Shown: piece after piece, positions 18,293 through 27,718 of the stretch
Position numbering within the stretch: the first letter of the stretch is position 1
Layout: every line of letters begins with the position of its first letter
Source of the DNA: Rhodococcus phenolicus
Lineage (GTDB): Bacteria > Actinomycetota > Actinomycetes > Mycobacteriales > Mycobacteriaceae
Direction: 5' to 3'
DNA length: 64,000 nucleotides
NCBI RefSeq assembly: GCF_001646785.1
Contig: NZ_LRRH01000001.1
Span: 62,001 to 126,000 of the forward strand
Position numbers and translations under genes: made by a program
The notes under the pieces: generated by a model
Databases searched by the model: none
Seen by the model: the letters and a program-made list of their open reading frames with translations, nothing else
Told to the model about the DNA's origin: nothing

Positions 18293-19807
18293 GTGAACCA
18301 GTACATCGCCGCGATCGACCAGGGCACCACGTCCAGCCGTTGCATCGTCTTCGATCACGACGGCCGGATCGTTTCGGTCGCGCAGACCGAGCACGAACAG
18401 ATCTTCCCGCGCTCGGGCTGGGTGGAACACGACCCGGAAGTGCTGTGGAGGAACACCCGCGAGGTCGCGGCGCTGGCGCTGGCGAAGGCCGATCTACCAC
18501 GTGGTGCGGTCGCCGCGATCGGTATCACGAACCAGCGGGAGACGACCGTCGTGTGGGATCGCACCACCGGCAAACCGGTGTACAACGCGATCGTGTGGCA
18601 GGACACCCGGACCGACCACCTGATCGGCGACCTGGCCGGCGACGAGGGCGTGGGGCGCTACCGGGATGCGACGGGTCTTCCACTGTCGACGTACTTTTCG
18701 GGCCCGAAGGTGCGGTGGATCCTCGACAACGTCGACGGCGCCCGGGAGAAAGCCGAGGCCGGACAGCTCGCGTTCGGCACCGTGGACAGCTGGATCGTGT
18801 GGAATCTGACCGGGGGTCTCGGCAACGGTTCGCAGGAACCGGGCGTGCACGTCACCGACGTCACGAATGCCTCGCGCACGATGTTGATGAATCTCGCGAC
18901 ACTGCAGTGGGATCCGCAGATCTGCGCGGACTTCGGGATTCCGATGTCGATGCTGCCGCAGATCCGCAGTTCGTCCGAGGTGTACGGCTACGCGCGTGAA
19001 CGCGGCCCGCTCGCCGGGGTTCCGGTCGCGGGCATCCTCGGCGACCAGCAGGCCGCGACCTTCGGGCAGGCGTGCCTGTCCCCCGGCGAGGCGAAGAACA
19101 CCTACGGCACCGGAAACTTCCTGCTGCTCAACACCGGTACCACCCCGGTACACAGCGAACACGGCCTGCTCACGACCGTCTGCTACCGGATCGGCGACGC
19201 GCCGGCGGTGTACGCGCTCGAAGGCTCGGTCGCGGTGACCGGCTCCCTCGTGCAGTGGCTGCGCGACAACCTCGGAATCATCCGCAACGCGAGCGAAATC
19301 GAGGAACTCGCCGCGACCGTCCCGGACAACGGCGGCGCCTACTTCGTACCGGCGTTCTCCGGGCTGTTCGCGCCGCGCTGGCGTCCCGACGCCCGCGGAG
19401 TCATCGCGGGCCTGACCCGGTTCGTCAACAAGGGGCACTTGGCGCGGGCCGCCCTCGAGGCCACCGCATACCAGACCCGCGAGGTCATCGAGGCGATGCG
19501 CGCGGATTCCGGGGTCGACCTGAGCACGCTCAAGGTGGACGGCGGCATGGTCGCCAATCGCACCCTGATGCAGTTCCAGGCCGACATTCTCGGCGTGCCC
19601 GTGGTGCGTCCGGTGGTCGCGGAGACGACCGCGCTGGGCGCCGCCTACGCGGCCGGCCTCGCCGTCGGATTCTGGGAGGGTGAGGACGACATCCGGCGCA
19701 ACTGGGCGATGGGTGACACCTGGGAACCCGCCCTCGACGAGACCGAACGCGAGCGGCTCTACGGCGAGTGGAACAAGGCCGTCGAGCGGACCTACGACTG
19801 GACCTGA
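18293..19807 (+). CDS. glpK: Glycerol kinase
   Basis: A 504-residue cytoplasmic FGGY-family kinase that phosphorylates glycerol with ATP, giving the substrate of GlpD next door. The N-terminal phosphate loop [12 protein letters not shown] (residues 9-20), the [11 protein letters not shown] motif, the substrate block [11 protein letters not shown], and [25 protein letters not shown] in the second domain are all intact. Full family length. GTG at 18293 with AGGA a few bases upstream gives the standard N-terminus. No glpF transporter gene lies nearby. Its 3' end overlaps the end of the convergent aminotransferase gene by 16 bases. Confidence 0.95.
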   Translation: MNQYIAAIDQGTTSSRCIVFDHDGRIVSVAQTEHEQIFPRSGWVEHDPEVLWRNTREVAALALAKADLPRGAVAAIGITNQRETTVVWDRTTGKPVYNAIVWQDTRTDHLIGDLAGDEGVGRYRDATGLPLSTYFSGPKVRWILDNVDGAREKAEAGQLAFGTVDSWIVWNLTGGLGNGSQEPGVHVTDVTNASRTMLMNLATLQWDPQICADFGIPMSMLPQIRSSSEVYGYARERGPLAGVPVAGILGDQQAATFGQACLSPGEAKNTYGTGNFLLLNTGTTPVHSEHGLLTTVCYRIGDAPAVYALEGSVAVTGSLVQWLRDNLGIIRNASEIEELAATVPDNGGAYFVPAFSGLFAPRWRPDARGVIAGLTRFVNKGHLARAALEATAYQTREVIEAMRADSGVDLSTLKVDGGMVANRTLMQFQADILGVPVVRPVVAETTALGAAYAAGLAVGFWEGEDDIRRNWAMGDTWEPALDETERERLYGEWNKAVERTYDWT

Positions 19808-20997
19808 GCCCGCGGGAGGGCGTCCCCGGCGGTCCGCACCGCCGCACCCAGCCGCCGGACGGCCTCGGCCAGCTCCTCCTCCGAGGAGGTCGCGAAACAC
19901 AGCCGCGCGGAGTGCGAGTGGTCGCCGGCCACCGCGAACGCATCGCCCGGGACGAAGGCAACACCGAGTTCCACTGCGACGGGAAGCAATTCGGCGGCAG
20001 GGACCGGGGTCGGCAGCGTCGTCCAGGTGAACATGCCGCCGCGCACCGGCGAGTACGTGATGTCCGGTCCGAATTCGGCGGTCAGGGCGTCGGCCAGCGC
20101 GTGCGCGCGGGCGCCGTACGTGCCGCGCAGCGTCGTCAGGTGGGCGTCGAGCCAGTCGGTGTCGGCGAGAACATCGGCGGCGATCCGCTGGGTCAGCGAC
20201 GATCCGCACAGGTCCGCACCCTGCTTGAGCAGTTCGACGGAAGCGCACACGTCGAGGTCGGCGAGCAGCCATCCGACGCGCAGTGCGGGAGCGATGATCT
20301 TCGATGCGCTCGAAAGCCGGATCACCCGGTCGGTGTGGGAGGCGATCGGCGCCGGCGGCGGCGTACCGAACCACAGGTCGCCGTAGGGGTCGTCCTCGAC
20401 GACGCGGAACCCGTAGCGGTCGGCGAGGGCCGCGAGGTGCGCGCGCCGGGGCGCCGACAGCACCGCGCCGCGCGGGTTGTGGAAGGTGGCGACGGTGTGG
20501 ACGAGCACCGGCCGCGCACCGCGCACGAGCAGCTCCTCGAGCGCGTCGGTGTCGAGACCGTCGTCGTCGACGGGGACGGAGGCGAGGGTGGCCTCGGCGG
20601 CGCGGAACACCTGCAACGCACCGGTGTACGCGGGTTCCTCCACGACGACGAGATCGCCCGGGTCGAGCAGCGCCTGCGCGATCAGGCTCAGTGCCTGCTG
20701 CGAGCCGTGCGTGACGACGACCCGGCGCGGATCGACCGCGCGGCCGAGGCGTGCGCTCTCACGGGCGGCGATCACCGAGCGCAGGTCGCCGAGACCGCAG
20801 GTCTCGGTGTACTGCGCGGTCGCGGGATCCGTGAGCGCGGATGTCGCGGCCTCGGCGAGCCGTGCGGTGGGCAGCAACTCGGCGGCGGGGAGCCCGCCGG
20901 CGAGACTGATGACCTCGGGCCGGGACGTCAGTTCGAGCAGATCTCGGATGGCGGAACTGGTCAGCCCGTCGAGACGGCGGGCTCGGATGCGTGTCAT
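19792..20997 (-). CDS. PLP-dependent aminotransferase (class I/II, MocR-type catalytic domain)
   Basis: A 401-residue fold-type I enzyme that transfers the amino group of an amino acid to a keto acid. [29 protein letters not shown] forms the cofactor-phosphate and substrate segment. TFHNPRG and DDPYGDLWF carry the Asn and Asp that hold the pyridine ring, and the Schiff-base lysine is in [15 protein letters not shown]. It resembles the enzyme half of MocR regulators and KAT/AAT-like 2-aminoadipate aminotransferases, but the wHTH domain is absent (start [11 protein letters not shown] at 20997). The preferred amino acid is unknown. Confidence 0.88.
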   Translation of the reverse strand: MTRIRARRLDGLTSSAIRDLLELTSRPEVISLAGGLPAAELLPTARLAEAATSALTDPATAQYTETCGLGDLRSVIAARESARLGRAVDPRRVVVTHGSQQALSLIAQALLDPGDLVVVEEPAYTGALQVFRAAEATLASVPVDDDGLDTDALEELLVRGARPVLVHTVATFHNPRGAVLSAPRRAHLAALADRYGFRVVEDDPYGDLWFGTPPPAPIASHTDRVIRLSSASKIIAPALRVGWLLADLDVCASVELLKQGADLCGSSLTQRIAADVLADTDWLDAHLTTLRGTYGARAHALADALTAEFGPDITYSPVRGGMFTWTTLPTPVPAAELLPVAVELGVAFVPGDAFAVAGDHSHSARLCFATSSEEELAEAVRRLGAAVRTAGDALPRAQVQS

Positions 20998-21186
20998 GGC
21001 GACTCCACGAGCGGAGGGATTGGGAGCGAACCAGCACCGAGCGTCCGGATCTGCGGGCGGAGAAGTGCCGTGACGAGCGGCCGTGGGTACGACCGGACCC
21101 GGAACGAGCCTACCCCACCGTGGCACCACTATGTGAAATTGCATCTCACATCATGAAATGCACCACTCGACGGCGGGTACCGTCCC

Positions 21187-22008
21187 CTACGCCCGGAAGT
21201 GCTCCGGGACGGGATGCAGCACACGCGTGCACATCCCGTCCTCCCCCACCTGCGCGGGATCGGTGAGGTAGTACTCGCGCACCGGACCTCCGGCGTCGAC
21301 GCCGGCATCCGCCAGCCGCGCGAACAGCACGTGATAGGCCACCGGTAGCAGCGCGGTCGGCCCGGTGAAGTCCACGCCGGCGAAGACACCACCGGGCAGG
21401 ACGGCGATGCACGAAACCGGCCCGTCGACAAGGTCCGGCCGCACGGGCATCTCGAGCCCCACCCCGAACCGGACCTCACCGTCGAGCGCGGCCGGATACC
21501 GGCCCACCACGGGAGCCGACTCGTCCAGCCCGAGCCGGCGCGCCTCGCCGAGCACCGCACCGATCAGCTCCGACGCCACCTCGTCGAGGGTGTCGGCGTC
21601 CGCGCAGCCCTCCCGCCACAGCACGGTGCGCTCGGGGATCCGGTGAACGGTGACGGGAAGGTCCGCGGTCACGGCCTTCCCGAGGGATCGGACGAGCGCG
21701 AGCGAGCGCGCCGCGCGGGCCGCTCGACGTTCGATTCGGGCTTCTTCCGCCGCGAGTACGTCGCCCTCCCGCTCCGGCTCGTTCAGGACCTCCCGGACAG
21801 CGGCGACCGACACGTCCGCGCGGCGCAGCAGACCGATACGCAACGCCGACGCCAGCTGGGCCGGGTCGTAGTAGCGGTACCCGGTGGCCGGATCCACGTG
21901 GGCCGGCACCAGCAGTTGCTCACGGTCGTAATGGCGCAGCGCCTTGACGGTCATCCGCGCCGCGCGCGCGAACTGCCCGATGCTCATCAGGCGCGCTGGA
22001 TCGGTCAT
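21187..22008 (-). CDS. MerR family regulator with GyrI-like effector domain
   Basis: A 273-residue regulator. The N-terminal winged helix (SIGQFARAARMTVKALRHYD, then YRYYDPAQL) is the MerR DNA-binding domain, with a coiled-coil linker at RIERRAARAARSLAL. The C-terminal half has the beta-rich GyrI/SoxS-type small-molecule domain (VTVHRIPERTVLWREG to the C-terminus), as in BmrR-type multidrug sensors. The start ATGA overlaps the stop of the upstream VOC protein gene, so the two are cotranslated. Its ligand is unknown. Confidence 0.88.
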   Translation of the reverse strand: MTDPARLMSIGQFARAARMTVKALRHYDREQLLVPAHVDPATGYRYYDPAQLASALRIGLLRRADVSVAAVREVLNEPEREGDVLAAEEARIERRAARAARSLALVRSLGKAVTADLPVTVHRIPERTVLWREGCADADTLDEVASELIGAVLGEARRLGLDESAPVVGRYPAALDGEVRFGVGLEMPVRPDLVDGPVSCIAVLPGGVFAGVDFTGPTALLPVAYHVLFARLADAGVDAGGPVREYYLTDPAQVGEDGMCTRVLHPVPEHFRA

Positions 22009-22454
22009 CGCACCCCGGCAGCGGACTCGTCGGCGCCCCCGCCCGCGACCGCGCCGCTCTCCGCGACGTGCTCGGCGTACGGGATCACGGTGATCACATC
22101 GACCAGGAGACCGTCGGGGTCGGTCGTCATGAAGTGCCGCTGGCCGAAGTCCTCGCTGCGGAGCGACAGGGCGACGGGCAGTCCCGCGGCGACGGCCCGG
22201 CCGTGCACGTCGTCGACATCGTCCACCTCGACCGAGACCAGGACACCCGCCGGTGGTGTCCGGAAACCGTCGGGGATGGTGTCGTGATCGCGCTGGACGA
22301 TCCCCAACTGCACCGCCTCGGTGCGGCGCTGCTGCAGTTGCACGTACCAGCCGCCGTCGAACACCACGTCGAGCTCGAGCAGGCGCACGTAGAAGTCGCG
22401 GCTGCGGGCCACGTCGGCGGCCGGGATCACCGGAAAGATGCTGTTCGTCGTCAT
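22005..22454 (-). CDS. VOC family (glyoxalase/bleomycin-resistance-fold) protein
   Basis: A 149-residue protein of paired beta-alpha-beta-beta-beta units. SRDFYVRLLELDVVFDGGWYVQLQ and FMTTDPDGLLVDVI are the two characteristic blocks; the likely metal residues are E68-region acidic residues and the D in TTDPDG. VOC proteins act as dioxygenases, isomerases or drug-binding proteins. The 4-base overlap with the following MerR gene suggests that the regulator responds to a compound this protein binds or modifies. A Gly/Ala-rich tail of about 20 residues is probably disordered. Confidence 0.85.
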   Translation of the reverse strand: MTTNSIFPVIPAADVARSRDFYVRLLELDVVFDGGWYVQLQQRRTEAVQLGIVQRDHDTIPDGFRTPPAGVLVSVEVDDVDDVHGRAVAAGLPVALSLRSEDFGQRHFMTTDPDGLLVDVITVIPYAEHVAESGAVAGGGADESAAGVR

Positions 22455-22530
22455 GCATCCACCGTCGGCTCTCCCCCGAGGGGAGAGTCAAGTCCCGGCC
22501 GGCCGCGCAGGTCCCGGCTCCGCGAAGCCA

Positions 22531-23928
22531 TCAGTCCAGGTCGTCGTGCCGCATCAACTGGCGCGCCGCCTCGGTGATCGACCCGCTCAGCGACGGGTAC
22601 ACCGAGAAGGTCGCCGCGAGATCGTTGACCGACAGGTTGTTCTGCACGGCGATGGCGATCGGCAGGATCAGTTCCGACGCCGTCGACGCGACCACGACGC
22701 CACCGATGACCACGCCGGTCGCGGGACGGCAGAAGATCTTCACGAAACCGCGCTTGAGTCCCGCCATCTTCGCGCGGGGGTTGGTGTTCAGCGGCAGCAT
22801 CACGGTGCGCGCCGGAATCTCCCCGTTGTCGATCGCGGCCTGGCTCACGCCGACCGCGGCGATCTCCGGGCGCGTGAACACTGCGGACGCAACCGTTTTG
22901 AGCTTGATGGGGCTCACACCCTCACCGAGCGCGTGGTACATCGCGATGCGGCCCTGCATGGCGGCGACCGACGCGAGCGGCAGCAGGCCGGTGCAGTCGC
23001 CCGCCGCGTACACGCCCGCGACCGCGGTCCGGGACACACGATCGACCGGCAGGTATCCGCCGCGATCGAGCTCGAGGCCGACCCGCTCGAGGCCGAGGCC
23101 GGACGTGTTGGGAACCGAGCCGACGGTCATCAGGGCGTGGCTGCCCTCGACGATCCGGCCGTCGGCGAGCAGCACGCGCACGCCGTCCTCGGTGCGTTCG
23201 ACCACGTCCGCGCGGGCATGCTTGACGAGGGTGACACCGCGTTCGGCGAGCGCGTCCTCGAGCACGAGGGCGGCGTCCTCGTCCTCGTGCGGCAGCACGC
23301 GGTCGCGGCTCGACACGAGGGTGACCTGCACACCGACCTCGGTGTACGCGGAGACGAACTCGGCGCCGGTGACACCGGATCCGATGACGACCAGGTGCTC
23401 GGGCAGCTTGTCGAGGTCGTAGAGCTGCCGCCAGGTGAGGATGCGTTCGCCGTCCGGCACCGCGCCCGGCAGCACGCGGGGGCTCGCGCCGGTCGCGATG
23501 AGCACGACGTCCGCGTCGAGCACCTTCTCCTCGCCGGTGAACAGATTCGCGCGCACCTGATGGGCCGCCATACCGATCTCACGGTCGATGAGTTCGCCGC
23601 TGCCGGAGAAGATCGACACCCCGGCGGCTTCGAGCTTGGTGCGGATGTCGGCGGACTGGGCGCGGGCCAGCCCCTTGACGCGGGCGTGGACCTGCGGCAG
23701 CGACACGGCGGCGCGCTCGAGCTCGACCCCGAGGTCCGCGGCGCGGCGCATGTCGGTGCGCACGCCGGTCGACGCGATGAAGGTCTTCGACGGCACGCAG
23801 TCGAACAGCACGCAGGCGCCGCCGATCCCGTCCGAATCGATCAGTGACACCGTCGCGCCGTACTGGGCCGCCACCAGCGCAGCCTCGTAGCCCGCAGGCC
23901 CACCGCCGATGATCACGATCCGGGTCAT
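22531..23928 (-). CDS. lpdA: Flavoprotein disulfide reductase LpdA, NAD(P)H-dependent quinone reductase
   Basis: A 465-residue protein with the two-dinucleotide-fold architecture. GGGPAGYEAAL binds FAD, and the redox pair is C39 and C44 in GGACVLFDCVPSKTF. The NAD-binding fold is IGSGVTGAEF. The C-terminal dimer domain ends ATFSVYPSLSGSITEAA; where lipoamide dehydrogenases carry the H-x4-E dyad (HxHPTxxE), this protein has Y and G, so it cannot be a normal lipoamide dehydrogenase. M. tuberculosis LpdA (Rv3303c) is a known quinone reductase of this type. GAGGAG precedes the ATG. Positional orthologue of Rv3303c. Confidence 0.92.
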   Translation of the reverse strand: MTRIVIIGGGPAGYEAALVAAQYGATVSLIDSDGIGGACVLFDCVPSKTFIASTGVRTDMRRAADLGVELERAAVSLPQVHARVKGLARAQSADIRTKLEAAGVSIFSGSGELIDREIGMAAHQVRANLFTGEEKVLDADVVLIATGASPRVLPGAVPDGERILTWRQLYDLDKLPEHLVVIGSGVTGAEFVSAYTEVGVQVTLVSSRDRVLPHEDEDAALVLEDALAERGVTLVKHARADVVERTEDGVRVLLADGRIVEGSHALMTVGSVPNTSGLGLERVGLELDRGGYLPVDRVSRTAVAGVYAAGDCTGLLPLASVAAMQGRIAMYHALGEGVSPIKLKTVASAVFTRPEIAAVGVSQAAIDNGEIPARTVMLPLNTNPRAKMAGLKRGFVKIFCRPATGVVIGGVVVASTASELILPIAIAVQNNLSVNDLAATFSVYPSLSGSITEAARQLMRHDDLD

Positions 23929-24105
23929 TTTTCTCCTCTGTATCGATTCCGAGATGGTCCTCGGGCCGGTTTCCGGGCGTGCAGGGTCACCGCGCGCCCG
24001 CGACAACGCTATGCCACCGGGGGTGGGCGGCGCATACGGACACACGATGCCGACGACGAGCGCCCCGAATCCTGCGTCGGGCGGTCACCGATTAGCCTTA
24101 GGCAC

Positions 24106-24576
24106 GTGCCGATCTACGCCGCCTACGGGTCCAACATGCATCCGGAGCAGATGCTGCAGCGCTGCCCGCACTCGCCGATGGCCGGTACCGGGTGGTTGCA
24201 CGGCTGGCGCTTGACGTTCAGCGGCGCCGACCTCGGCTGGGAGGGCGCCCTCGCGACCGTCGTCGAGGACGAGGACGCGAAGGTCTTCGTCGTGCTCTAC
24301 GACGTCCCGGACGAGGACGAGCGCAGTCTCGACCGGTGGGAGGGCTCCGAACTCGGTTTCCACCGCAAGATCCGGTTGCGGGTGGACACCGCGGACGGGC
24401 CGGTTCTCGCGTGGCTGTACGTCGTCGACGCGTACGAGGGCGGCCTGCCGTCCGCGCGGTACCTCGGCGTGATGGCCGATGCCGCGGAGATCGCGGGCGC
24501 GCCGTCGGACTACGTGATGGACCTGCGCACCCGCAACAGCCGCAACGTCGGGCCGGGACGGCCCGACGCGTTCTGA
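24106..24576 (+). CDS. Gamma-glutamylcyclotransferase-like protein
   Basis: A 156-residue protein with the GGCT fold. YAAYGSNM near the N-terminus is the substrate-binding YGSN motif, and VFVVLYDVPDEDERSLDRWEG matches the core helix and strand carrying the candidate catalytic acid at E79 region. Members cleave gamma-glutamyl peptides to 5-oxoproline, but many are uncharacterised. GTG start at 24106. It corresponds to M. tuberculosis Rv3304 in place, between lpdA and the two amidohydrolases. It ends one base before the convergent amidohydrolase gene. Confidence 0.85.
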   Translation: MPIYAAYGSNMHPEQMLQRCPHSPMAGTGWLHGWRLTFSGADLGWEGALATVVEDEDAKVFVVLYDVPDEDERSLDRWEGSELGFHRKIRLRVDTADGPVLAWLYVVDAYEGGLPSARYLGVMADAAEIAGAPSDYVMDLRTRNSRNVGPGRPDAF

Positions 24577-24577
24577 T

Positions 24578-25735
24578 TCAGCCGGCGCCGAGGACCAGGT
24601 TCGTCATCACGCGCACACCGACCGGCAGCGCTCGCTCGTCGAGATCGAAGGTGGGCTGGTGGATGTCGAGTTCCGGTCCGGTCCCGAATCCCACACCGAG
24701 CCGGCCCATCGCGCCCGGGACCTGTTCGAGGTACCACGAGAAGTCTTCTCCACCACCGGATTGCGGGGTGTCGGACAAGGCGTCGGGGTCGGTCGCACGA
24801 ATCGCGGCCTCGAACATACGGGCCGAGATCTCGTCGTTGACGACCGGTGGAACGCCCCGGCGGTACTCCAGTTCGTAACTCACCCCGGTGGGGGCGAGCA
24901 GACCGTGCACGACCTCACGCACCATGGGTTCGAGCAGCGCCCACGTGTCGTGGTCGCCGGTGCGCACGGTCCCCGCGAGCATGCCGGTGCGCGGAATCGC
25001 GTTCGGTGCCTTGCCCGCGCTGACCGCTCCCCACACCATGACGGTGCCGGTCCGGGGGTCGATGCGGCGGCTGAGCATGCCCGGCAGTCCCGTGATGACA
25101 GTGCCGAGTCCGTACACGAGATCGCCGGTCAGGTGCGGACGCGAGGTGTGACCACCCGGCGAATCCAGTACCAACTCGACGGTGTCGGCGGCCGAGGTGA
25201 TCGCGCCGACCCGCATCCCGACTTTCCCCGCTTCCAGACGCGGATCGCAGTGCAGCGCGAAGATCCGGGACACCCCGTCGAGACCGCCGGCGGCGACGAC
25301 GTCGAGCGCGCCGCCCGGCATGACCTCCTCGGCGGGCTGGAACACCAGCCGGACACCGACGGGCAGCTCCGGCACCTCGTTCAGGGCGAGCCCGGTACCG
25401 AGCAGCACCGTGGTGTGCGCGTCGTGACCGCACGCGTGCGACACGCCGGGAACCGTGGACGCGAACGGCAGCCCGGTCAGTTCCTGCATCGGCAGGGCGT
25501 CCATGTCGGCGCGCAACGCGATGCGCGGTCCGGTGGCAGGACCGAGATCACAGATCAGGCCGGTGCCGCGCGGCAACACCTTCGGCCGCAGACCCGCCGC
25601 GGACAGGTGGTCGGCGACGAACTCGGTCGTCGCGTACTCCTGCCGGGCCAGTTCCGGGTTCGCGTGGATGTGGCGACGCCAGGCGGTGAGGTCCTCGGTG
25701 TGGTCACCGAGCCACTTCTCGACGTACCGGTTCAT
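24578..25735 (-). CDS. amiA1: M20 family amidohydrolase/aminoacylase (AmiA1-like)
   Basis: A 385-residue metallopeptidase-type amidohydrolase. HACGHDAHTTVLLG near residue 100 and FQPAEEVMPGG near 130 hold the metal ligands and catalytic glutamates; RADMDALP and ALHCDP supply further ligands, and GGHTSRPHL marks the lid domain. Members remove acyl groups from amino acids (hippuricase, aminoacylase). It overlaps the upstream homologue by 4 bases (ATGA) on the same strand, making a two-gene operon that matches M. tuberculosis amiA1/amiB1 (Rv3305c/Rv3306c) in place. Substrate unknown. Confidence 0.9.
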   Translation of the reverse strand: MNRYVEKWLGDHTEDLTAWRRHIHANPELARQEYATTEFVADHLSAAGLRPKVLPRGTGLICDLGPATGPRIALRADMDALPMQELTGLPFASTVPGVSHACGHDAHTTVLLGTGLALNEVPELPVGVRLVFQPAEEVMPGGALDVVAAGGLDGVSRIFALHCDPRLEAGKVGMRVGAITSAADTVELVLDSPGGHTSRPHLTGDLVYGLGTVITGLPGMLSRRIDPRTGTVMVWGAVSAGKAPNAIPRTGMLAGTVRTGDHDTWALLEPMVREVVHGLLAPTGVSYELEYRRGVPPVVNDEISARMFEAAIRATDPDALSDTPQSGGGEDFSWYLEQVPGAMGRLGVGFGTGPELDIHQPTFDLDERALPVGVRVMTNLVLGAG

Positions 25736-26892
25736 CGGCGCGCGACCCCCTCGAGGAGACGATCACGCTGCCCGGGATCGGTCGCGGCACGGACCGCGGT
25801 CGCGGCGAGTGCGCGGGCCCCGTCGAGCACCGCCCGATCCGCGGACTCGGTGATACACGCGGCCGCGAAGGCAGCCTGATGCGTGACCGCACCACCCGAA
25901 TCGAGCCCGATGACCGGGTGGATACCCGGCACCACATTCGTCACGTTTCCCATGTCGGTGCTGCCCAGCGGGCGCGATCCTTCCTCTTCGACGGGCAGCG
26001 GTGCCCGTCCCATGCCGATGATCACCTCACGATATGCCTGCACGAGCCACGGGTCGGGAGTGAGTTCGGTGTAGGTCGGGGACACCGTCCGGGTCCGGTG
26101 GGTGCAACCGGCGGCGAGCGCCCCGGCCGTGAAGCAGTTCCCCGCGCGTTCGGACAGGTCGGCGAGCGAATCCGCGGACGTCGCCCGCAGGTAGTACAGC
26201 AGCTCGGTGTGCGCGGGCACGATGTTCGGGGCGGTGCCGCCGTCGCTGACGATGCCGTGGATCTGCTGGCCGGGCAGCAGGTGCTGACGCAGCAGTCCGA
26301 TCGCGACCTGCGCGACGGTTGCGGCGTCGGCGGCGTTGCGTCCGTACTCGGGTGCCGCCGAGGCGTGCGCCTCGCGGCCTTCGTAGGTGACGGCGATGTC
26401 CGCCAGTGCGAGCGAGGTCGCCCCGGTGATGTCGAAGGGTCCGGGATGCACCATCATCGCGGCCGCGACGTCGTCGAACACGCCGTGTTCGAGCATGACC
26501 ACCTTGCCGCCCCCGGTCTCCTCGGCGGGGGTTCCGATGACCCGCACGGTGATTCCCAGTTCGTCGGCGATCGCCGCGAGCCCGAGGCCCGCACCGGCGG
26601 CCGAGGCGGCGATGATGTTGTGCCCGCAGGCGTGGCCGATACCCGGGAGCGCGTCGTACTCCGCGCAGATCCCGACGACGAGATCGCCGCTGCCGAAGCG
26701 GGCGTCGAATGCGGTGGGCAGGCCCGCGATTCCGGTGCGGACCTCGAATCCGGCGCCGCGCAGGACCTCGACGACCTTCGCGGCGCTGCGGTGCTCGTCG
26801 AACGCGAGTTCCGGTTCGGCGTGGATCGAATGCGACAGGGCGATCAACTCGTCGGACGCAGCTTCGATCGCCCTGTCCGCTTCGGTCGTCAC
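25732..26892 (-). CDS. amiB1: M20 family amidohydrolase (AmiB1-like)
   Basis: A 386-residue paralogue of the downstream enzyme, about as long. HACGHNIIAASAAG carries the metal histidines, GTPAEETGGGKVVM the catalytic glutamates, and GREAHASAAPEYGRNA the lid-domain histidine. The second motif has N for the usual D of HDAH (GHNI), typical of the PM20D2/AbgA-like subgroup that acts on aminobenzoyl-glutamate or beta-alanyl-lysine-type dipeptides. It is the first gene of the pair, coupled to the next by an ATGA overlap. Positional orthologue of Rv3306c. Confidence 0.88.
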   Translation of the reverse strand: MTTEADRAIEAASDELIALSHSIHAEPELAFDEHRSAAKVVEVLRGAGFEVRTGIAGLPTAFDARFGSGDLVVGICAEYDALPGIGHACGHNIIAASAAGAGLGLAAIADELGITVRVIGTPAEETGGGKVVMLEHGVFDDVAAAMMVHPGPFDITGATSLALADIAVTYEGREAHASAAPEYGRNAADAATVAQVAIGLLRQHLLPGQQIHGIVSDGGTAPNIVPAHTELLYYLRATSADSLADLSERAGNCFTAGALAAGCTHRTRTVSPTYTELTPDPWLVQAYREVIIGMGRAPLPVEEEGSRPLGSTDMGNVTNVVPGIHPVIGLDSGGAVTHQAAFAAACITESADRAVLDGARALAATAVRAATDPGQRDRLLEGVARR

Positions 26893-26953
26893 ATCGACCA
26901 GTCTGTCATGCCCGTCCGGGCGCCAGTGCCGTCACCACCGGGCACGCGGACGT

Positions 26954-27658
26954 TCAGCCGAAGCGGAAGTTCGACTCGTCCGTCCTGGTCTGCAGCGCGG
27001 CGACGAGCGGCTCGTGCAGGCCACGCTTGACGACCCCGAGGTTCGCACCGCGCGTGGACGTCAGGGCCGCGGCCCGTTCCACGGCCGCAGCCAGGGCCGC
27101 GTCCCCGTCGACGGCCTGGGCGACGATCCCGGCGGCGAGCGCGTCGGAGCCGCCGTAGCGGCGGCTCGTGGTGACCGCCTCGACCGCGGTGCCGGGAGTC
27201 AGGCGGGTGCGCAGCAACGCCGACATGCCGACCGTGAACGGCATGCCGAGCTGCACCTCGGGCAGGCACCAGAAGCCGCGGTCGGCGCGCATCACGGCGA
27301 AGTCGTGGGTGAGCGCGAGCATCGCCCCGGCGCCGAACGCGTGGCCCTGGACTGCGGCGACGGTCGCGGCCGGGAAGGTCAGCATCCGCACGTACAGCGC
27401 GTGCACGGAGTCGAGGTAGCCGGGCAGATCGCCGAGGTTCGCGAAGATCCAGTCGGTGTCGAGGCCGTTGCTCCAGAACTTGCCGGTCGCGGCGGTCACG
27501 AGCGCGGCGGGGCCCTCGTGCGCCTCGACCTCGTCGAGCAGCGTGTCGATCTCGGCGAGCCGGTCCGGATGGAAGCGGTTCTCGTCGACCTCCCGGTCCC
27601 GGTTGCCGAGGTACAGGACGAAGACGTCGCCGTCGCGTTCGAGGTAAGGCATGGGCAT
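26954..27658 (-). CDS. Enoyl-CoA hydratase/isomerase (crotonase) family protein
   Basis: A 234-residue crotonase. TAATGKFWSNGLDTDWI and AVQGHAFGAGAMLALTHDF are the two oxyanion-hole segments. The usual catalytic glutamates of hydratases are not evident: the region after the second block (MRADRGFWCLPEVQLG) has a single Glu, as in delta3,delta2-enoyl-CoA isomerases. An isomerase role in beta-oxidation of unsaturated acyl-CoAs is therefore more likely than a hydratase role. The divergent start region contains a large palindrome shared with the purine nucleoside phosphorylase gene. An alternative ATG lies two codons in. Confidence 0.83.
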   Translation of the reverse strand: MPMPYLERDGDVFVLYLGNRDREVDENRFHPDRLAEIDTLLDEVEAHEGPAALVTAATGKFWSNGLDTDWIFANLGDLPGYLDSVHALYVRMLTFPAATVAAVQGHAFGAGAMLALTHDFAVMRADRGFWCLPEVQLGMPFTVGMSALLRTRLTPGTAVEAVTTSRRYGGSDALAAGIVAQAVDGDAALAAAVERAAALTSTRGANLGVVKRGLHEPLVAALQTRTDESNFRFG

Positions 27659-27665
27659 GAGAATA

Positions 27666-27699
27666 AACCCTCTTGCTACTCATGAGTAACAAGAGGGTT
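27666..27699. promoter_or_regulatory. 34-base near-perfect palindrome, probable operator
   Basis: A dyad of two 17-base arms with 16 of 17 pairs complementary; only 27676/27689 (C/A) fails. Its core TACTCATGAGTA is itself a perfect palindrome, and AACCCTCTTG/CAAGAGGGTT flank it. It fills the 60-base gap between the divergent crotonase (start 27658) and purine nucleoside phosphorylase (start 27719) genes. The length and symmetry are typical of a dimeric repressor site of the TetR or GntR kind. It has no T-run and so is not a terminator. Confidence 0.7.
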
Positions 27700-27718
27700 G
27701 GCGTTAGGGTCTTGCGCC

